A stretch of 64,000 bases of DNA, taken from NCBI RefSeq assembly GCF_000962805.1, contig NZ_JZTW01000003.1:124001-188000 (forward strand), in the 5' to 3' direction. The first letter of the stretch is position 1. Every line of letters begins with the position of its first letter. Source of the DNA: Pseudarthrobacter chlorophenolicus (GTDB lineage: Bacteria; Actinomycetota; Actinomycetes; Actinomycetales; Micrococcaceae). The notes under the pieces were generated by a model. It saw only the letters and a program-made list of their open reading frames with translations. It was not told the origin of the DNA and made no database searches. Shown in pieces: positions 8,257-16,798 of the stretch. A program made the translations under genes and the position numbers.

Positions 8257-8859
8257 ATGGAACGGTTGGGGGAACCAGATGAGGTGCTGTGGAGCCGGTG
8301 TGCGGGTGACGATCCGGAGGCGTTGGGGCAATTATTCGACAGGTACGCTGATGCCGTCTTCCGCTACTGCTTGAGCCGCACCGGCTCTTGGCAGGACGCG
8401 GAGGATCTGGTCTCGGTGACATTCCTGGAGGCCTGGGGGAAACGCCGGAACCTGGTACTTGAGCGGGATTCCCTGCTTCCCTGGCTGCTGGGCGTTGCCA
8501 CCAACGCGATGCGCAACCGGTCCCGGTCCCGCCGGCGCTATGACCAGTTCCTGGCAAAACTTCCCCACTCCCCTGCAGAACCGGACCATTCGACGGCGAC
8601 GGCGGAGCGGCTTGATGCCGAAGAGCAGGTCCGGGAGCTGCTGGCGGCGGCCACCAGCCTGACCGACGGAGAGCGGGACGCCCTCTGGCTGTGTGCCGTT
8701 CACGGCTGTTCCTACCAGGAGGCGGCAGACGCCCTCCAGGTCCGTGTCGGAACCATCAAATCCCGGGTCAACCGCGCAAAGAGCAAGCTCCAGGCCGCAG
8801 CCCCCACCGCCCTGGGGCGTCAGGCGCTGGAGAACCATGAAGAGTCGAGGCAGTCATGA
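8257..8859 (+). CDS. ECF-type RNA polymerase sigma factor
   Basis: The 200-residue protein has region 2 (FDRYADAVFRYCLSRTGSW, DAEDLVSVTFLEAW) and region 4 (LTDGERDALWLCAVHGCSYQ, EAADALQVRVGTIKSRVNRA) with the usual spacing. Its stop overlaps the start of the next gene in ATGA, so the two are translationally coupled. ECF factors normally direct a small stress or envelope regulon and are held in check by a partner. The downstream membrane protein is the candidate, although it lacks a recognisable zinc anti-sigma motif. Confidence 0.92.
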   Translation: MERLGEPDEVLWSRCAGDDPEALGQLFDRYADAVFRYCLSRTGSWQDAEDLVSVTFLEAWGKRRNLVLERDSLLPWLLGVATNAMRNRSRSRRRYDQFLAKLPHSPAEPDHSTATAERLDAEEQVRELLAAATSLTDGERDALWLCAVHGCSYQEAADALQVRVGTIKSRVNRAKSKLQAAAPTALGRQALENHEESRQS

Positions 8860-9515
8860 ATTTTTCCGACATCGAGTACCCCGCGGACACCCGGAACGCT
8901 GTCCGCGCGGCACTGGTCCGCGAAGCCGGAGCCAGCCGTCGTCGTGCGCCGTGGTGGCGCCGCCCCGCAGCCCTGACCTTCGCGGGGATCGCCTTGGCGG
9001 GCTCGACGGCGGCCGTGGCCTACGTTGCGTTCGCCCCGGTGGAGGACAAACGGGACATCCGCTGCTACTACCGCGCCGACCTCACCCGCGAGTATCCGTC
9101 CGGGAACGGTTTTGGCAGCACTCTGGGGCCGTACCTGTTGTCCGGAGCCATGGATGAGGGCTTTGACTCGGCGAACCCCGACCCGGATCCCCAAGCCGGG
9201 AAAAAGCAGATTGAGGATCCTGTGGCGGTCTGTGCGTTCCATTGGGACCAGGGTCTGATGAACCCGGGCGGCGCCACGGATGACCTGATTCCGCCGGACT
9301 TCGAAGGCCCCGCGGCCCGTCCCCCGCAGGACCTGGAGACCGGGGTTACCGATGCGCAGGGGAACCCTGCAACGGCCATGCCCAACAACTTCGGCCCGGG
9401 CCATTTCGTGCCGGAACTGACAGCCTGCGTGGTGGACAACGCCGTGGCCATCATCCCGGGGCCGCACAGTGTCTGCGCCCAGCTGGGCATTCCGACTCTG
9501 GACTCCGGAGCCTGA
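8856..9515 (+). CDS. Membrane-anchored partner protein of the ECF sigma factor
   Basis: The 219-residue protein has a short cytosolic N-terminus (about 40 residues), one membrane helix (AALTFAGIALAGSTAAVAYVAF) and an extracytoplasmic domain with four cysteines in this region. Overlap with the sigma gene in ATGA suggests a regulatory pair. The N-terminal part is too short for a classical zinc-binding anti-sigma domain and has no HxxxCxxC, so it may be a sensor or effector rather than a standard anti-sigma factor. No family recognised. Confidence 0.7.
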   Translation: MNFSDIEYPADTRNAVRAALVREAGASRRRAPWWRRPAALTFAGIALAGSTAAVAYVAFAPVEDKRDIRCYYRADLTREYPSGNGFGSTLGPYLLSGAMDEGFDSANPDPDPQAGKKQIEDPVAVCAFHWDQGLMNPGGATDDLIPPDFEGPAARPPQDLETGVTDAQGNPATAMPNNFGPGHFVPELTACVVDNAVAIIPGPHSVCAQLGIPTLDSGA

Positions 9516-9538
9516 GTTGGCACAGGCGGGTTAAACGC

Positions 9539-9570
9539 AAGCAGGGCCTGCCCGGAGGCAAGCCCTGCTT
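9539..9570. terminator. Bidirectional terminator hairpin between the ECF operon and cspA
   Basis: Arms 9539-9552 and 9557-9570 (AAGCAGGGC and GCCCTGCTT outer parts) pair over 14 positions with one mismatch. The hairpin sits between convergent genes. Confidence 0.8.
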
Positions 9571-9604
9571 GTAAGAAACCTAACGGTCCCGGAACTCTAG
9601 GAAA

Positions 9605-9808
9605 TTAGAGAGCCTGGATGTTGGTGGCCTGGGGACCCTTGGGGCCCTGCTCGGTGTCGAAGGAAACCTTCTGGTTCTCTTCGAGGGAGCGGAAGCCGGA
9701 GGAGTTGATCGCGGAGTAGTGCGCGAAAACGTCCTGCGAGGAGTCGTCCGGGGAGATGAAGCCGAAGCCCTTTTCAGCGTTAAACCATTTGACGGTACCA
9801 GTAGCCAT
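9605..9808 (-). CDS. cspA: Cold-shock protein, CspA family
   Basis: The 67-residue protein has both RNA-binding motifs of the cold-shock domain ([12 protein letters not shown] and DVFAHYSAI) and the full OB-fold length. It binds single-stranded RNA and acts as an RNA chaperone. The ATG is preceded by GAAGGA with seven bases spacing. The leader upstream can form hairpins, one of which covers this ribosome binding site. Confidence 0.97.
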   Translation of the reverse strand: MATGTVKWFNAEKGFGFISPDDSSQDVFAHYSAINSSGFRSLEENQKVSFDTEQGPKGPQATNIQAL

Positions 9809-9814
9809 TATTTT

Positions 9815-9860
9815 GTCCTTCGTGAAGGTGGAGGGAACGTCCCGACTTTCGGGCCCTCCG
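9815..9860 (-). promoter_or_regulatory. Structured 5' leader of cspA
   Basis: On the transcribed strand CCTTCACGAAGG (9828-9817) folds the ribosome binding site GAAGG against CCTTC. Just upstream, GGAGGG/CCCTCC (9859-9854 with 9835-9830) encloses an inner CCCGA/TCGGG stem. Leader refolding is the known control of CspA mRNAs in other bacteria. Here the pairing is seen by eye and not tested. I see no gene in the 197 bp between cspA and the next gene. Confidence 0.55.
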
Positions 9861-10005
9861 GCGTGGGGTGTTCAAAAACCGCTACTTCAGAAGAACACGG
9901 ACTTTCGACCGCGCGTACTGCCTGAACTACCAACTGCATAAACACAACAACACGTACCACACTACAGGAGTTTCCAGGGCATCCGCACCAAGGCCCCAGC
10001 GCCTC

Positions 10006-10356
10006 CTAACGCCCACGGCCAAGGTCCTCCAGCGCAGGACTGTAGCGGGTGAAACCTGGCCTGAGCTTTACTGCGTCCTTCCGTATCAAGGCGATGTCTT
10101 CCCACAGCACCAGGAAGGAACCCCGGTGCCGCCACCGCAACAGGTGGGCCAGCGGCCAGGGCTGCGTGAGGTTGGTCCGTTCGTAGCCCAGGAACGAGGC
10201 CGCACTGTGCGGGCTCACCACAATCCCCAGCATCCTCGCGTCGGACATCAGCTGGTGCGGGGCGCCGTCCAGCACGAACCGGATATCGGCTGCCTTTCCC
10301 AGCCGGCCGCCGTCGGAGTCCAGGACCGGAAGCCCCAGCAGGTCACCGAGGATCAT
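10006..10356 (-). CDS. PRC-barrel domain protein (second of a pair)
   Basis: The 116-residue protein carries a PRC-barrel-like start (GLPVLDSDGGRLGKAADIRF). The second half has a LGYERTNLTQPWPL motif and a tryptophan/arginine-rich segment. I chose the ATG at 10356, five bases after GGGAGG; an in-frame ATG at 10392 lacks such a site. It overlaps the previous gene by 14 bases. Paired PRC-barrels next to a NRAMP-like transporter recall the N-terminal part of actinobacterial MgtE_N proteins, so a metal-linked role is inferred. Confidence 0.68.
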   Translation of the reverse strand: MILGDLLGLPVLDSDGGRLGKAADIRFVLDGAPHQLMSDARMLGIVVSPHSAASFLGYERTNLTQPWPLAHLLRWRHRGSFLVLWEDIALIRKDAVKLRPGFTRYSPALEDLGRGR

Positions 10357-10747
10357 GGCGGCCTCCCGGGATCCGGGCGATGATCTTGTCACGCACCCAC
10401 CGCTCCACCCAGCTTGCGTCGAGTCCCTCTCCGCCGACGCCGAGTCTCACCACCACGCCGACATCCGCTACATCCTTCCAGTGGATCCGGATCAGCCGTG
10501 ACGACGGCGGCCTGCCGCCAAAGATGCGCGTGCCCAGAACGGGACCGGTCAGCAGGGCGTCGAGCACCGGAGCCGGGGTGCCCTGCGGAATCTCCTCGCC
10601 CAAAGCAGGCCCGCTCAGCTCGAGGTCGTCCACGGTGGTGACCGGGACGCCGTCGTGGTCCAGGACCTGCCGGTCCAGCAGGTGCAGCTGCGCATCGAGG
10701 ATCCGACCCTGGACGGGCAGCAGGGGAACCAGCTCCGGTGAGGTCAT
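10343..10747 (-). CDS. PRC-barrel domain protein (first of a pair)
   Basis: The 134-residue protein has a PRC-barrel-like N-terminal half (RQVLDHDGVPVTTVDDLELS) and an acidic/hydrophobic middle. A basic tail ends in DKIIARIPGG. Its ATG overlaps the stop of the NRAMP-like gene (ATGA), so the transporter and the two PRC proteins should be made together. PRC-barrels bind proteins or RNA rather than catalyse. A role in sensing or gating metal transport is inference from position. Confidence 0.68.
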   Translation of the reverse strand: MTSPELVPLLPVQGRILDAQLHLLDRQVLDHDGVPVTTVDDLELSGPALGEEIPQGTPAPVLDALLTGPVLGTRIFGGRPPSSRLIRIHWKDVADVGVVVRLGVGGEGLDASWVERWVRDKIIARIPGGRHDPR

Positions 10748-11973
10748 GCTCCTGCTCCCGTCACGATCATCAGGGGTATGGCCGCCACGGAGGCCACCAG
10801 GATGACCACCAGGTAGGCCAGGGCGAGGACATTCACTGCCCGCCCGTTGACGTGTTTGCCCATGTACTGCGGGTCGTTGGAGACGATGAGGATGGGCAGG
10901 TAGGTCAGCGGCAGGGCAATGGCGGAAAACACCACGGAGTATTCGGTGACGAGCACCGGGTCCACGCCGGTGGCCAGCACCCCGATGCCCACCAGCAGGC
11001 AGATGATCATGGACAGGTGGAACCGGGCGGCCTGGACGGGACGGCGGAATTTGCCCCAGGACCAGCCGAAGAACTGCGCCAGGGTGTAGCCGCTGGAGAG
11101 CGTGGTTTCCAGGGCGGCGCCAAACGTTGCCGCCACCACGCCCACCAGAACGAAGGCCAGGCCGAGCTTTCCGGCGCCTTCGGCCACTGGCAGGATCACC
11201 TGGGACAGCGAGGTGACGGAGATACCTGCCGGAAGAAGGACGACGGCGGCGCACCCGGCGATCGCTACGGACAGCAGGCCTCCCAGCGGGAAGCCCACCA
11301 GGACATTGATGCGTGACTGGACCAGGTCCTTGACCGTCCAGCCTTCCTCCACGGCGCCGGAGGAGAAGAAGAACACCTCGTACGGGGTCATGGCCGCACC
11401 GAAGAGGGCAATGGCGTAATACCAATAGGTGGGCGCCGTTTCTTCCGCGGGGACGGCGGGCGCCAGGGCCTGCCCGGCGAGGACACCCCAGTCCGGCTTG
11501 AGCAGGAACAGTGCCACCGCGAATACGATCAGCGTCAGCCCCAGCAGGCCCGTGACGTTTTCCATGATGGAGAACTTCACCCGCCAGATCACCAGCCACA
11601 CCGCCACGGCGGCCACGGGAATCCAGAGCAGGTAGTGGACGCTGCTGGCCAGCTGCAGCGCCAGGGCCACGCCGCCGATTTCCGCGGTGACGGTCATGAG
11701 GTTGATGAGGAAGGACGCCGAGAGGTTGGCAAGCCCCGCCCGCGGCCCGAGCCGTTCACGGATCACCTCGAAGGTGGCCCGGCCGGACGCTGCGGCCACC
11801 CGCCCGGACATGTTGGCGAACAGGCAGATTCCCACCACACCCACGGCCACCACCCACACCAGGGACAGGCCAAAGCGGGAGCCCACGACGGCGTTGGTCA
11901 CCAGGTCCCCGATGTCCACGAAGCCGCCGATTGCGGTGAGGATGCCGAGCGCGACGCCGAGGATCCGCTTCAC
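10744..11973 (-). CDS. NRAMP/SLC11-related divalent metal transporter with altered metal-site motifs
   Basis: The 409-residue protein has about 11 membrane helices in the SLC11 pattern and starts at a GTG overlapping the stop of the lipoprotein gene (GTGA). In canonical NRAMPs helix 1 holds DPGN and helix 6 holds MPHN. Here the aligned positions read DIGD and MTPYE, so the manganese-selecting methionine site is not conserved. Such changes are known in NRAMP-related magnesium transporters, making a different ion a reasonable guess. Neighbours are a lipoprotein upstream and two PRC-barrel proteins downstream. Confidence 0.83.
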   Translation of the reverse strand: MKRILGVALGILTAIGGFVDIGDLVTNAVVGSRFGLSLVWVVAVGVVGICLFANMSGRVAAASGRATFEVIRERLGPRAGLANLSASFLINLMTVTAEIGGVALALQLASSVHYLLWIPVAAVAVWLVIWRVKFSIMENVTGLLGLTLIVFAVALFLLKPDWGVLAGQALAPAVPAEETAPTYWYYAIALFGAAMTPYEVFFFSSGAVEEGWTVKDLVQSRINVLVGFPLGGLLSVAIAGCAAVVLLPAGISVTSLSQVILPVAEGAGKLGLAFVLVGVVAATFGAALETTLSSGYTLAQFFGWSWGKFRRPVQAARFHLSMIICLLVGIGVLATGVDPVLVTEYSVVFSAIALPLTYLPILIVSNDPQYMGKHVNGRAVNVLALAYLVVILVASVAAIPLMIVTGAGA

Positions 11974-12434
11974 TTGCCGGCCACCTTGTCCTCGAGCTGC
12001 TGCAGGGCGTCCTCTGCGGCCGCAAGCGCCCGGTCCGCGTCGGCGGTGGACGGTGCGGTGCCGCCGTCGTCCGCCGCCACCGCGGCGCGTGCAGCCGTGA
12101 GGCCGGCGGCACACCGCTCCAGCACCTCGAGTGCCTGCCGCTGGATATCCCGGTCCTCCCGGGTGGCAGCAGAAAGTTTCAGGACGGTGCTGCGGCTGGT
12201 GTCCACTTCCTTGAGGGCATCGTCCAGGGTGGTTGATGTGGCGGCGCGGGTCAGTTTGCCGTCCATGTCCTGGCGGAGGGCAATCCGGGCGGTGGCGACG
12301 GCGGACGAACTGTCCTGCGCGGCGGTGGCCACGGATTCGCTGACGCCCCCGCTGCAGCCTGCAAGGACGATGGCGAGCGAGGCGAAACCAAGGATCAGGA
12401 CCTGGCGCGGGGCGGTGGCTGGCGTATCCGGCAC
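11970..12434 (-). CDS. Small alpha-helical lipoprotein
   Basis: The 154 residues start with a signal peptide ending in lipobox VLAGC. The rest is almost entirely helical, Ala/Asp/Arg-rich sequence with a single further cysteine and heptad-like stretches near the C-terminus (ALAAAEDALQQLEDKVAGK). It is the first gene of the transporter operon, and its stop overlaps the GTG of the transporter. An extracytoplasmic accessory subunit is possible. No family recognised. Confidence 0.75.
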   Translation of the reverse strand: MPDTPATAPRQVLILGFASLAIVLAGCSGGVSESVATAAQDSSSAVATARIALRQDMDGKLTRAATSTTLDDALKEVDTSRSTVLKLSAATREDRDIQRQALEVLERCAAGLTAARAAVAADDGGTAPSTADADRALAAAEDALQQLEDKVAGK

Positions 12435-12501
12435 CCTCGCCTCCCAACCCCGGCATCCCGGGTCACCGCAGCTCCCCCGGACCGCATCAAAATTAGTTGC
12501 C

Positions 12502-12511
12502 TTAGGTTAGG
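12502..12511 (-). promoter_or_regulatory. DtxR/IdeR-like half-site upstream of the metal transporter operon
   Basis: TTAGGTTAGG matches one half of the DtxR/IdeR iron-box consensus; the other half is not conserved. It lies about 70 bp upstream of the lipoprotein start, beside a TATACC that could be a -10 element. Suggestive only. Confidence 0.35.
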
Positions 12512-12686
12512 TATAGCACCGCTGCCGGATATTTGACCTGCTCAGGCGCATTTTTTCGGCGGACGCGGGCCCAGCCTTTTTCCGGGCGGCGGCGAGGCCC
12601 GGCCGCCGCCCGGGGACTCTCGACCACAACACCGAATAGGCATATCCTGCATCCAGATTCAGCCCACTCCCCGGGAGATGACACCA

Positions 12687-13088
12687 ATGGAGATGCCCAA
12701 AGCTTCGGAGCAGGACAAAGAACGGTTCCGGCGGGTGGTGCCGGACCATCCGGGCGTGGTGGTCAAACCGATGTTCGGCAACCTTGGGGCGTTCATCAAC
12801 GGCAACATGTTTGCCGGCCTGTTCGGCTCCACCATCGGCGTGAAACTCTCCGACGTGGACCGGAACGTGCTCGAATCCTCCGAGCGGACCGTGCCATTCG
12901 GACCGGCGGAGCGGCCCATGGGCGGGTACACCGGCCTTCCCGAGATCTGGAACGAGGAGGGCGACGGCGACGACACCCGGGTCAGGGCATGGGCCGAAAA
13001 GGCCCTGGAATACATCGCCACGCTGCCGCCCAAGGAGCCGAAGGCCCGGGTGCCCAAAACCGGTGCGCCCGGGGCAGCAGCGAAGTAG
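12687..13088 (+). CDS. TfoX N-terminal domain protein
   Basis: About 133 residues match the TfoX/Sxy N-terminal fold: VVVKPMFGNLGAFINGNMFA, GVKLSD, an internal GPAERPMGGYTGLP loop and the LEYIATLPPK helix. GGGAG nine bases upstream favours the ATG at 12687 over the one at 12678. In Gammaproteobacteria the domain belongs to competence regulators; as a stand-alone actinobacterial protein its role is unknown. The flavin monooxygenase gene begins two bases after its stop. Confidence 0.82.
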   Translation: MEMPKASEQDKERFRRVVPDHPGVVVKPMFGNLGAFINGNMFAGLFGSTIGVKLSDVDRNVLESSERTVPFGPAERPMGGYTGLPEIWNEEGDGDDTRVRAWAEKALEYIATLPPKEPKARVPKTGAPGAAAK

Positions 13089-13090
13089 CC

Positions 13091-14362
13091 ATGTCATCCC
13101 CCGCAGTCCCCCGCCAGGACACCAATACCGTGGTGGTGGGTGCCGGCCAGGCGGGCCTGGCCACCAGCTACTGGCTCACCCGGCACGGCGTGGAGCACCG
13201 GCTGCTGGAGCGCCGGCCCGGGCTTGGCGGGGCGTGGCAGGACCGGTGGGATTCCTTCCACCTGAACACCCCCAACTTCTCGCTAGACCTGCCTGGGAGG
13301 ACCTATGCAGGGCAGGAGCCGGACGGGTTCCAGCCGCGGGACGCCACCATCGCATGGTTCCGGGAGTACGCGCAGGACATCGCAGCACCGGTGGAACTGG
13401 ACACTGCCGTCACGCGGATCTCCGCCGCGGACACCGGGTTCACCGTGGAAACGGACCGCGGGCCTTGGGCTGCCCGCAACGTCGTCCTGGCCAGCGGCGC
13501 CTTCCAGCGGCCGCGGATCCCGCCGGCCGCCGTCGGAATCTCCCCGGACGTGCTGCAGCTGCACAGCCACAATTACCGCAACCCCGCCCAGCTGCCGGAC
13601 GGAGCGGTGCTGGTGGTGGGGACCGGGCAGTCCGGCGGGCAGATCACCGAGGACCTGCTGGACGCCGGCCGCACGGTGCACCTGTCCGTCTCGTCCTGCC
13701 CTGAAGCGCCCCGGCGGTACCGGGGCCGGGACGTCTTCCACTGGATCATGCAGGTAAACGTGCACGGCCCGGAGTACGGCATCAACGCCCTTCAGGTGGA
13801 CCAGCTCCCCTCCCCCGCCGGCCGGTTCATGTGCAATCCGCTGCTGTCCGGCAACGGCGGCGGCCGCAGCATCCGCCTGCGCTCCTTGGGCCGGCGGGGT
13901 GTCCGGCTGCACGGCCGCTTCGAGGGAATGCACGACGACGATCCCGTCTTCACGGACGACCTTCCGGAGCGCCTCGCGCAGGCCGAGGCCGGGTTCGGAC
14001 AGCGGCTGGGGCGCCTTTCGGATGCCTACATCAAAGCCGCCGGCATCGACGCCCCACCGGCCGAAACCCGGGAGCCGGATGCTTGGCTGCCGTCCGAATC
14101 AGGCGCCCGGCTGGACCTGACGGCCGAGGGCATCACGTCAGTGGTCTGGTGCACGGGCTACGGCTTGGACTTCAGCATGCTGGACCCGGCACTCGCCCTC
14201 CTCGACGAGTGGAACTACCCCAGGCACGTGCGCGGCGTGACGGAGCATCCGGGCCTGTACGCCGTCGGGCTTCCCTGGCTGACCAGGCACATCTCGGCAA
14301 CCCTGCCCGGCGTGGGCCCGGACGCCGAATACGTGGCGGAACACCTGGCCGCCCGGGGCTGA
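13091..14362 (+). CDS. FAD/NADPH-dependent flavin monooxygenase (YUCCA/FMO-like)
   Basis: The 423-residue protein has the FAD Rossmann motif VVVGAGQAGLATSYWL near the N-terminus, the GGAWQDRWDSFHLNTP segment and a second nucleotide motif (VVGTGQSGGQI). An ATGY-type motif appears near the C-terminus as VVWCTGYGLDF. These are the landmarks of class B flavin monooxygenases, which use NADPH and oxygen to oxygenate soft nucleophiles or carbonyls. The substrate is unknown. It is probably co-transcribed with the TfoX-domain gene. Confidence 0.87.
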   Translation: MSSPAVPRQDTNTVVVGAGQAGLATSYWLTRHGVEHRLLERRPGLGGAWQDRWDSFHLNTPNFSLDLPGRTYAGQEPDGFQPRDATIAWFREYAQDIAAPVELDTAVTRISAADTGFTVETDRGPWAARNVVLASGAFQRPRIPPAAVGISPDVLQLHSHNYRNPAQLPDGAVLVVGTGQSGGQITEDLLDAGRTVHLSVSSCPEAPRRYRGRDVFHWIMQVNVHGPEYGINALQVDQLPSPAGRFMCNPLLSGNGGGRSIRLRSLGRRGVRLHGRFEGMHDDDPVFTDDLPERLAQAEAGFGQRLGRLSDAYIKAAGIDAPPAETREPDAWLPSESGARLDLTAEGITSVVWCTGYGLDFSMLDPALALLDEWNYPRHVRGVTEHPGLYAVGLPWLTRHISATLPGVGPDAEYVAEHLAARG

Positions 14363-14387
14363 GGCAGAACCACCGGGCAGGGGTTTC

Positions 14388-15074
14388 TCAGCCGGGGCCG
14401 TGCACCTTGCGGTGCTTGCCGGTCCGGGCAAGGAACGCGTAGACCACCAGCGCGATCCCGGCCGTGATCATCACCGCAGGAATGGCAAAGTCCAGCGGGA
14501 TCAGGACCGCGGTGGCCTGCAGCGCCATGATCACGCCGAGCACAGCGAGGACCCCCGCCGGGATCAGCGGCCACTTGAGGTGGCTGGCGCTGGTGCCAGC
14601 AAGGGACGGGACCGGAACCAGGGTCAGCACGCCAAAGGTAGCGGCCAGGCCCAGGAACAGCACAGCGGCAACGGGCGTGCCCTGGAACGCCGGCGGCAGG
14701 GCCACGATCACGGCCAGCGTCAACATCACGCCGGCCGGAATGATGGCCCACCAGTTGTCCGGGACACGGACGTAGACCGCTGTGAAGCCCGCGCCCATGA
14801 AGAGGAACAGGAAGCCTGCGGATGCGCCGCTTCCGGTGAGCTCGGCGGACGTGATGACCGCGGCCAGGCCCAGGAAGACGGAACCGGGGATGGCCGCCCA
14901 CCAGTGCTCCCGGCGTCGTACGAAGACGGTCAGGAACAGGACACCGGCGGCGGCGAACACCAGCGGCGCAACGATTGCCCCGCTGTCGAGGATGCCCACC
15001 CGGTCCAGCATCAGCAGGACACCCAGCATCATCAGGACGATGCCGGCGATGATGCTCGCATTGGCCGATTTCAC
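14388..15074 (-). CDS. Polytopic membrane protein of unknown function
   Basis: The 228-residue protein has about eight short hydrophobic segments in pairs, with recurring WWAAIPGS and WWAIIPAGVML motifs, suggesting internal duplication. I chose the GTG at 15074, six bases after GGGAGG, because upstream in-frame codons lack a site. No catalytic residues stand out. It resembles the small DUF-type membrane proteins common in Micrococcaceae. Confidence 0.72.
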   Translation of the reverse strand: MKSANASIIAGIVLMMLGVLLMLDRVGILDSGAIVAPLVFAAAGVLFLTVFVRRREHWWAAIPGSVFLGLAAVITSAELTGSGASAGFLFLFMGAGFTAVYVRVPDNWWAIIPAGVMLTLAVIVALPPAFQGTPVAAVLFLGLAATFGVLTLVPVPSLAGTSASHLKWPLIPAGVLAVLGVIMALQATAVLIPLDFAIPAVMITAGIALVVYAFLARTGKHRKVHGPG

Positions 15075-15199
15075 CGTATGCCTCCCGGAACCTGGCAGGC
15101 GGCAGGGCGCCGCTGCTGCCTTCAGGCTAGGCTCCGGCCGGAAGCGGCAGGTAGGGCACAAAGCCCCGGCGGTTAAGCCTGTCGAAACCCCCGGGCTCC

Positions 15200-15901
15200 C
15201 TACTTCAGGCTCAGCACCTCATCGATGGGCCGCCCGTTGACGAACACCTCTGCGGCAGCGGCCCCGGAGGCCGCCATGGCGGTGTATTCAAGCTGGGACG
15301 TCACCCGTGGAGTGTCGCACACGCCGCCCAGCATGAACTGCCCGGTCAACCAGATGGTGATGGTGTTGCCGGTCAGTTCGCCCGCCACGTAGGTCAGGTT
15401 CGACTGGTAGAGCGCGTTGACCAGTCCGGACATGCCGACGTCGCGGCTCTTGTTGGCGAGCAGCGCTTCGACGCTGGGCCTCACCTGGTCCGTGAAGGTG
15501 ACTGGTCCTGTGGTGGTGGCCACCAGGCTGTCGCCGCAGCCGATGAGGGGCCCGGACATCCCGTTGTCGCCGACGGCCACGTAGTACACGGTCAGCGGGC
15601 CGGTCTGCTCCGGCAGCCCGGTGGGTTGCGGTTCCTCCGTCACGGGTGGTTGGGCAGGGGCGGACGACGGCGGCGCGGCGGCGCTGGTGGTGGGCGCGGC
15701 TGGGGTGCTGGCCGTCGTCGTTGCGGTGGGCGCAGTGGTGGGGGTCGCCGTCGTGCTCGGGGCGGGGGTGCCGGAAGCACTGGGCGTAGGCGCAGCTGAG
15801 CTCGCCGTTGGAGCCGGCGCGGGCTGCCCGACGCAGCCGGTGAGGACGATCAGGCCGCTGAGCCCTAATATGCCAAGAAGCGGACGCCTGGGCCTGGTCA
15901 T
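15200..15901 (-). CDS. Secreted lipoprotein with Pro/Thr/Ala linker and GerMN-like domain
   Basis: A signal peptide with lipobox VLTGC is followed by roughly 65 residues of Pro/Thr/Ser/Ala low-complexity linker. The C-terminal domain of about 130 residues includes LTVYYVAVGDNG, a central FTDQVRPSVEALL and an ending with VFVNGRPIDEVLSLK. That is the GerMN pattern seen in germination and LpqB-type proteins. The linker should place the domain in the cell wall. Its partner is unknown; homologues sit near envelope regulators. Confidence 0.72.
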   Translation of the reverse strand: MTRPRRPLLGILGLSGLIVLTGCVGQPAPAPTASSAAPTPSASGTPAPSTTATPTTAPTATTTASTPAAPTTSAAAPPSSAPAQPPVTEEPQPTGLPEQTGPLTVYYVAVGDNGMSGPLIGCGDSLVATTTGPVTFTDQVRPSVEALLANKSRDVGMSGLVNALYQSNLTYVAGELTGNTITIWLTGQFMLGGVCDTPRVTSQLEYTAMAASGAAAAEVFVNGRPIDEVLSLK

Positions 15902-16015
15902 GATGCCCCCTTTAAATGTGGGCCCGCGGCGCAGGACCCACCTTCAAGCTACGCCCGGGGATTACTCCAGAACAGGGACTAAAGTCCGCGTGGTTAGGCC
16001 GGGAGTCCGGGCCGG

Positions 16016-16798
16016 TCACCACACCGAATCGCCGCGCAGCACCACATCGCTGCCGCCGTCCACGTAGATGACTTGCCCGCAGAGGTGGGTGTTTTCGGGA
16101 CTGTTGAGCCAGGCGAGGAGGCGGGCCACCACGATGGGTTCGGCGATGCCGTTCAGCGGCATGGGGACCATCTGGAGCAGCGACTCCCGCTCCTGTTCTG
16201 TATCGACCAGGTCCGCCGTCATGGGGGTGGCGATGATGCCCGGCGAAACGACATTCAGCGGAATACCGGCACCGGCCCAGGCGGGCGTGGCAGCTTGCCG
16301 CCGGACCCAGCGGGAGAGTGCCAGCTTGGTGGACGCGTAGATGAGCCCGCCGGTGGTGCCCGGTTCCTTGGCCAGGACCTCCGCGCGGGCCAGGGCTGCC
16401 TGCTCGTCATTGGCGGCGAGCAGTGCCACGAGCTCGTCGTCGCTGGCCATCAGGGCTGCCATGGAGGAGACCAACAGGGCGCGGGGTGCGTCCGAGCCGG
16501 CCAGCAGCGGCCGGAGTCCGTCCAGCGTTGCCAGGGTGCCGAAGAAGTTCACGGCAACCGTGGCGGAGGCTGGAAGGGCGAGCCCGGCCACGGCGTAGAT
16601 CGCGTCAATACTGCCGCCGATGGTGTCCCGCACCGCGTCCACCAAGCCGGTCCGGCCCTCCGGTGTGGACAGGTCCGCCAGGACCTCGGCGCCATGAAGG
16701 TCAACGCCGATGACGCGCTCGCCGCGCTCCTCGAGCAGTTCCTTTGTAGCCTTCCCGATGCCGGAGGCGGCGCCGGTGATCACGGACGTGCGGGGCAT
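16016..16798 (-). CDS. SDR of the 3-alpha-hydroxysteroid dehydrogenase/carbonyl reductase type
   Basis: The 260-residue protein has TGAASGIG, a short VDLHGAEVLADLST region, SSMAAL at the catalytic serine, the catalytic YASTKLAL and the C-terminal GQVIYVDGGSD. The long insert between Ser and Tyr and the LADLSTPEGR segment are typical of the HSD/carbonyl-reductase branch. The ATG at 16798 follows AAGGAAAC; longer frames upstream lack a site. Substrate unknown. Confidence 0.85.
   Translation of the reverse strand: MPRTSVITGAASGIGKATKELLEERGERVIGVDLHGAEVLADLSTPEGRTGLVDAVRDTIGGSIDAIYAVAGLALPASATVAVNFFGTLATLDGLRPLLAGSDAPRALLVSSMAALMASDDELVALLAANDEQAALARAEVLAKEPGTTGGLIYASTKLALSRWVRRQAATPAWAGAGIPLNVVSPGIIATPMTADLVDTEQERESLLQMVPMPLNGIAEPIVVARLLAWLNSPENTHLCGQVIYVDGGSDVVLRGDSVW

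Noticed and set aside
12502..12520. Full DtxR/IdeR iron box
   Set aside because: Only the first ten bases match the consensus; the second half does not, so it is listed as a weak half-site only.
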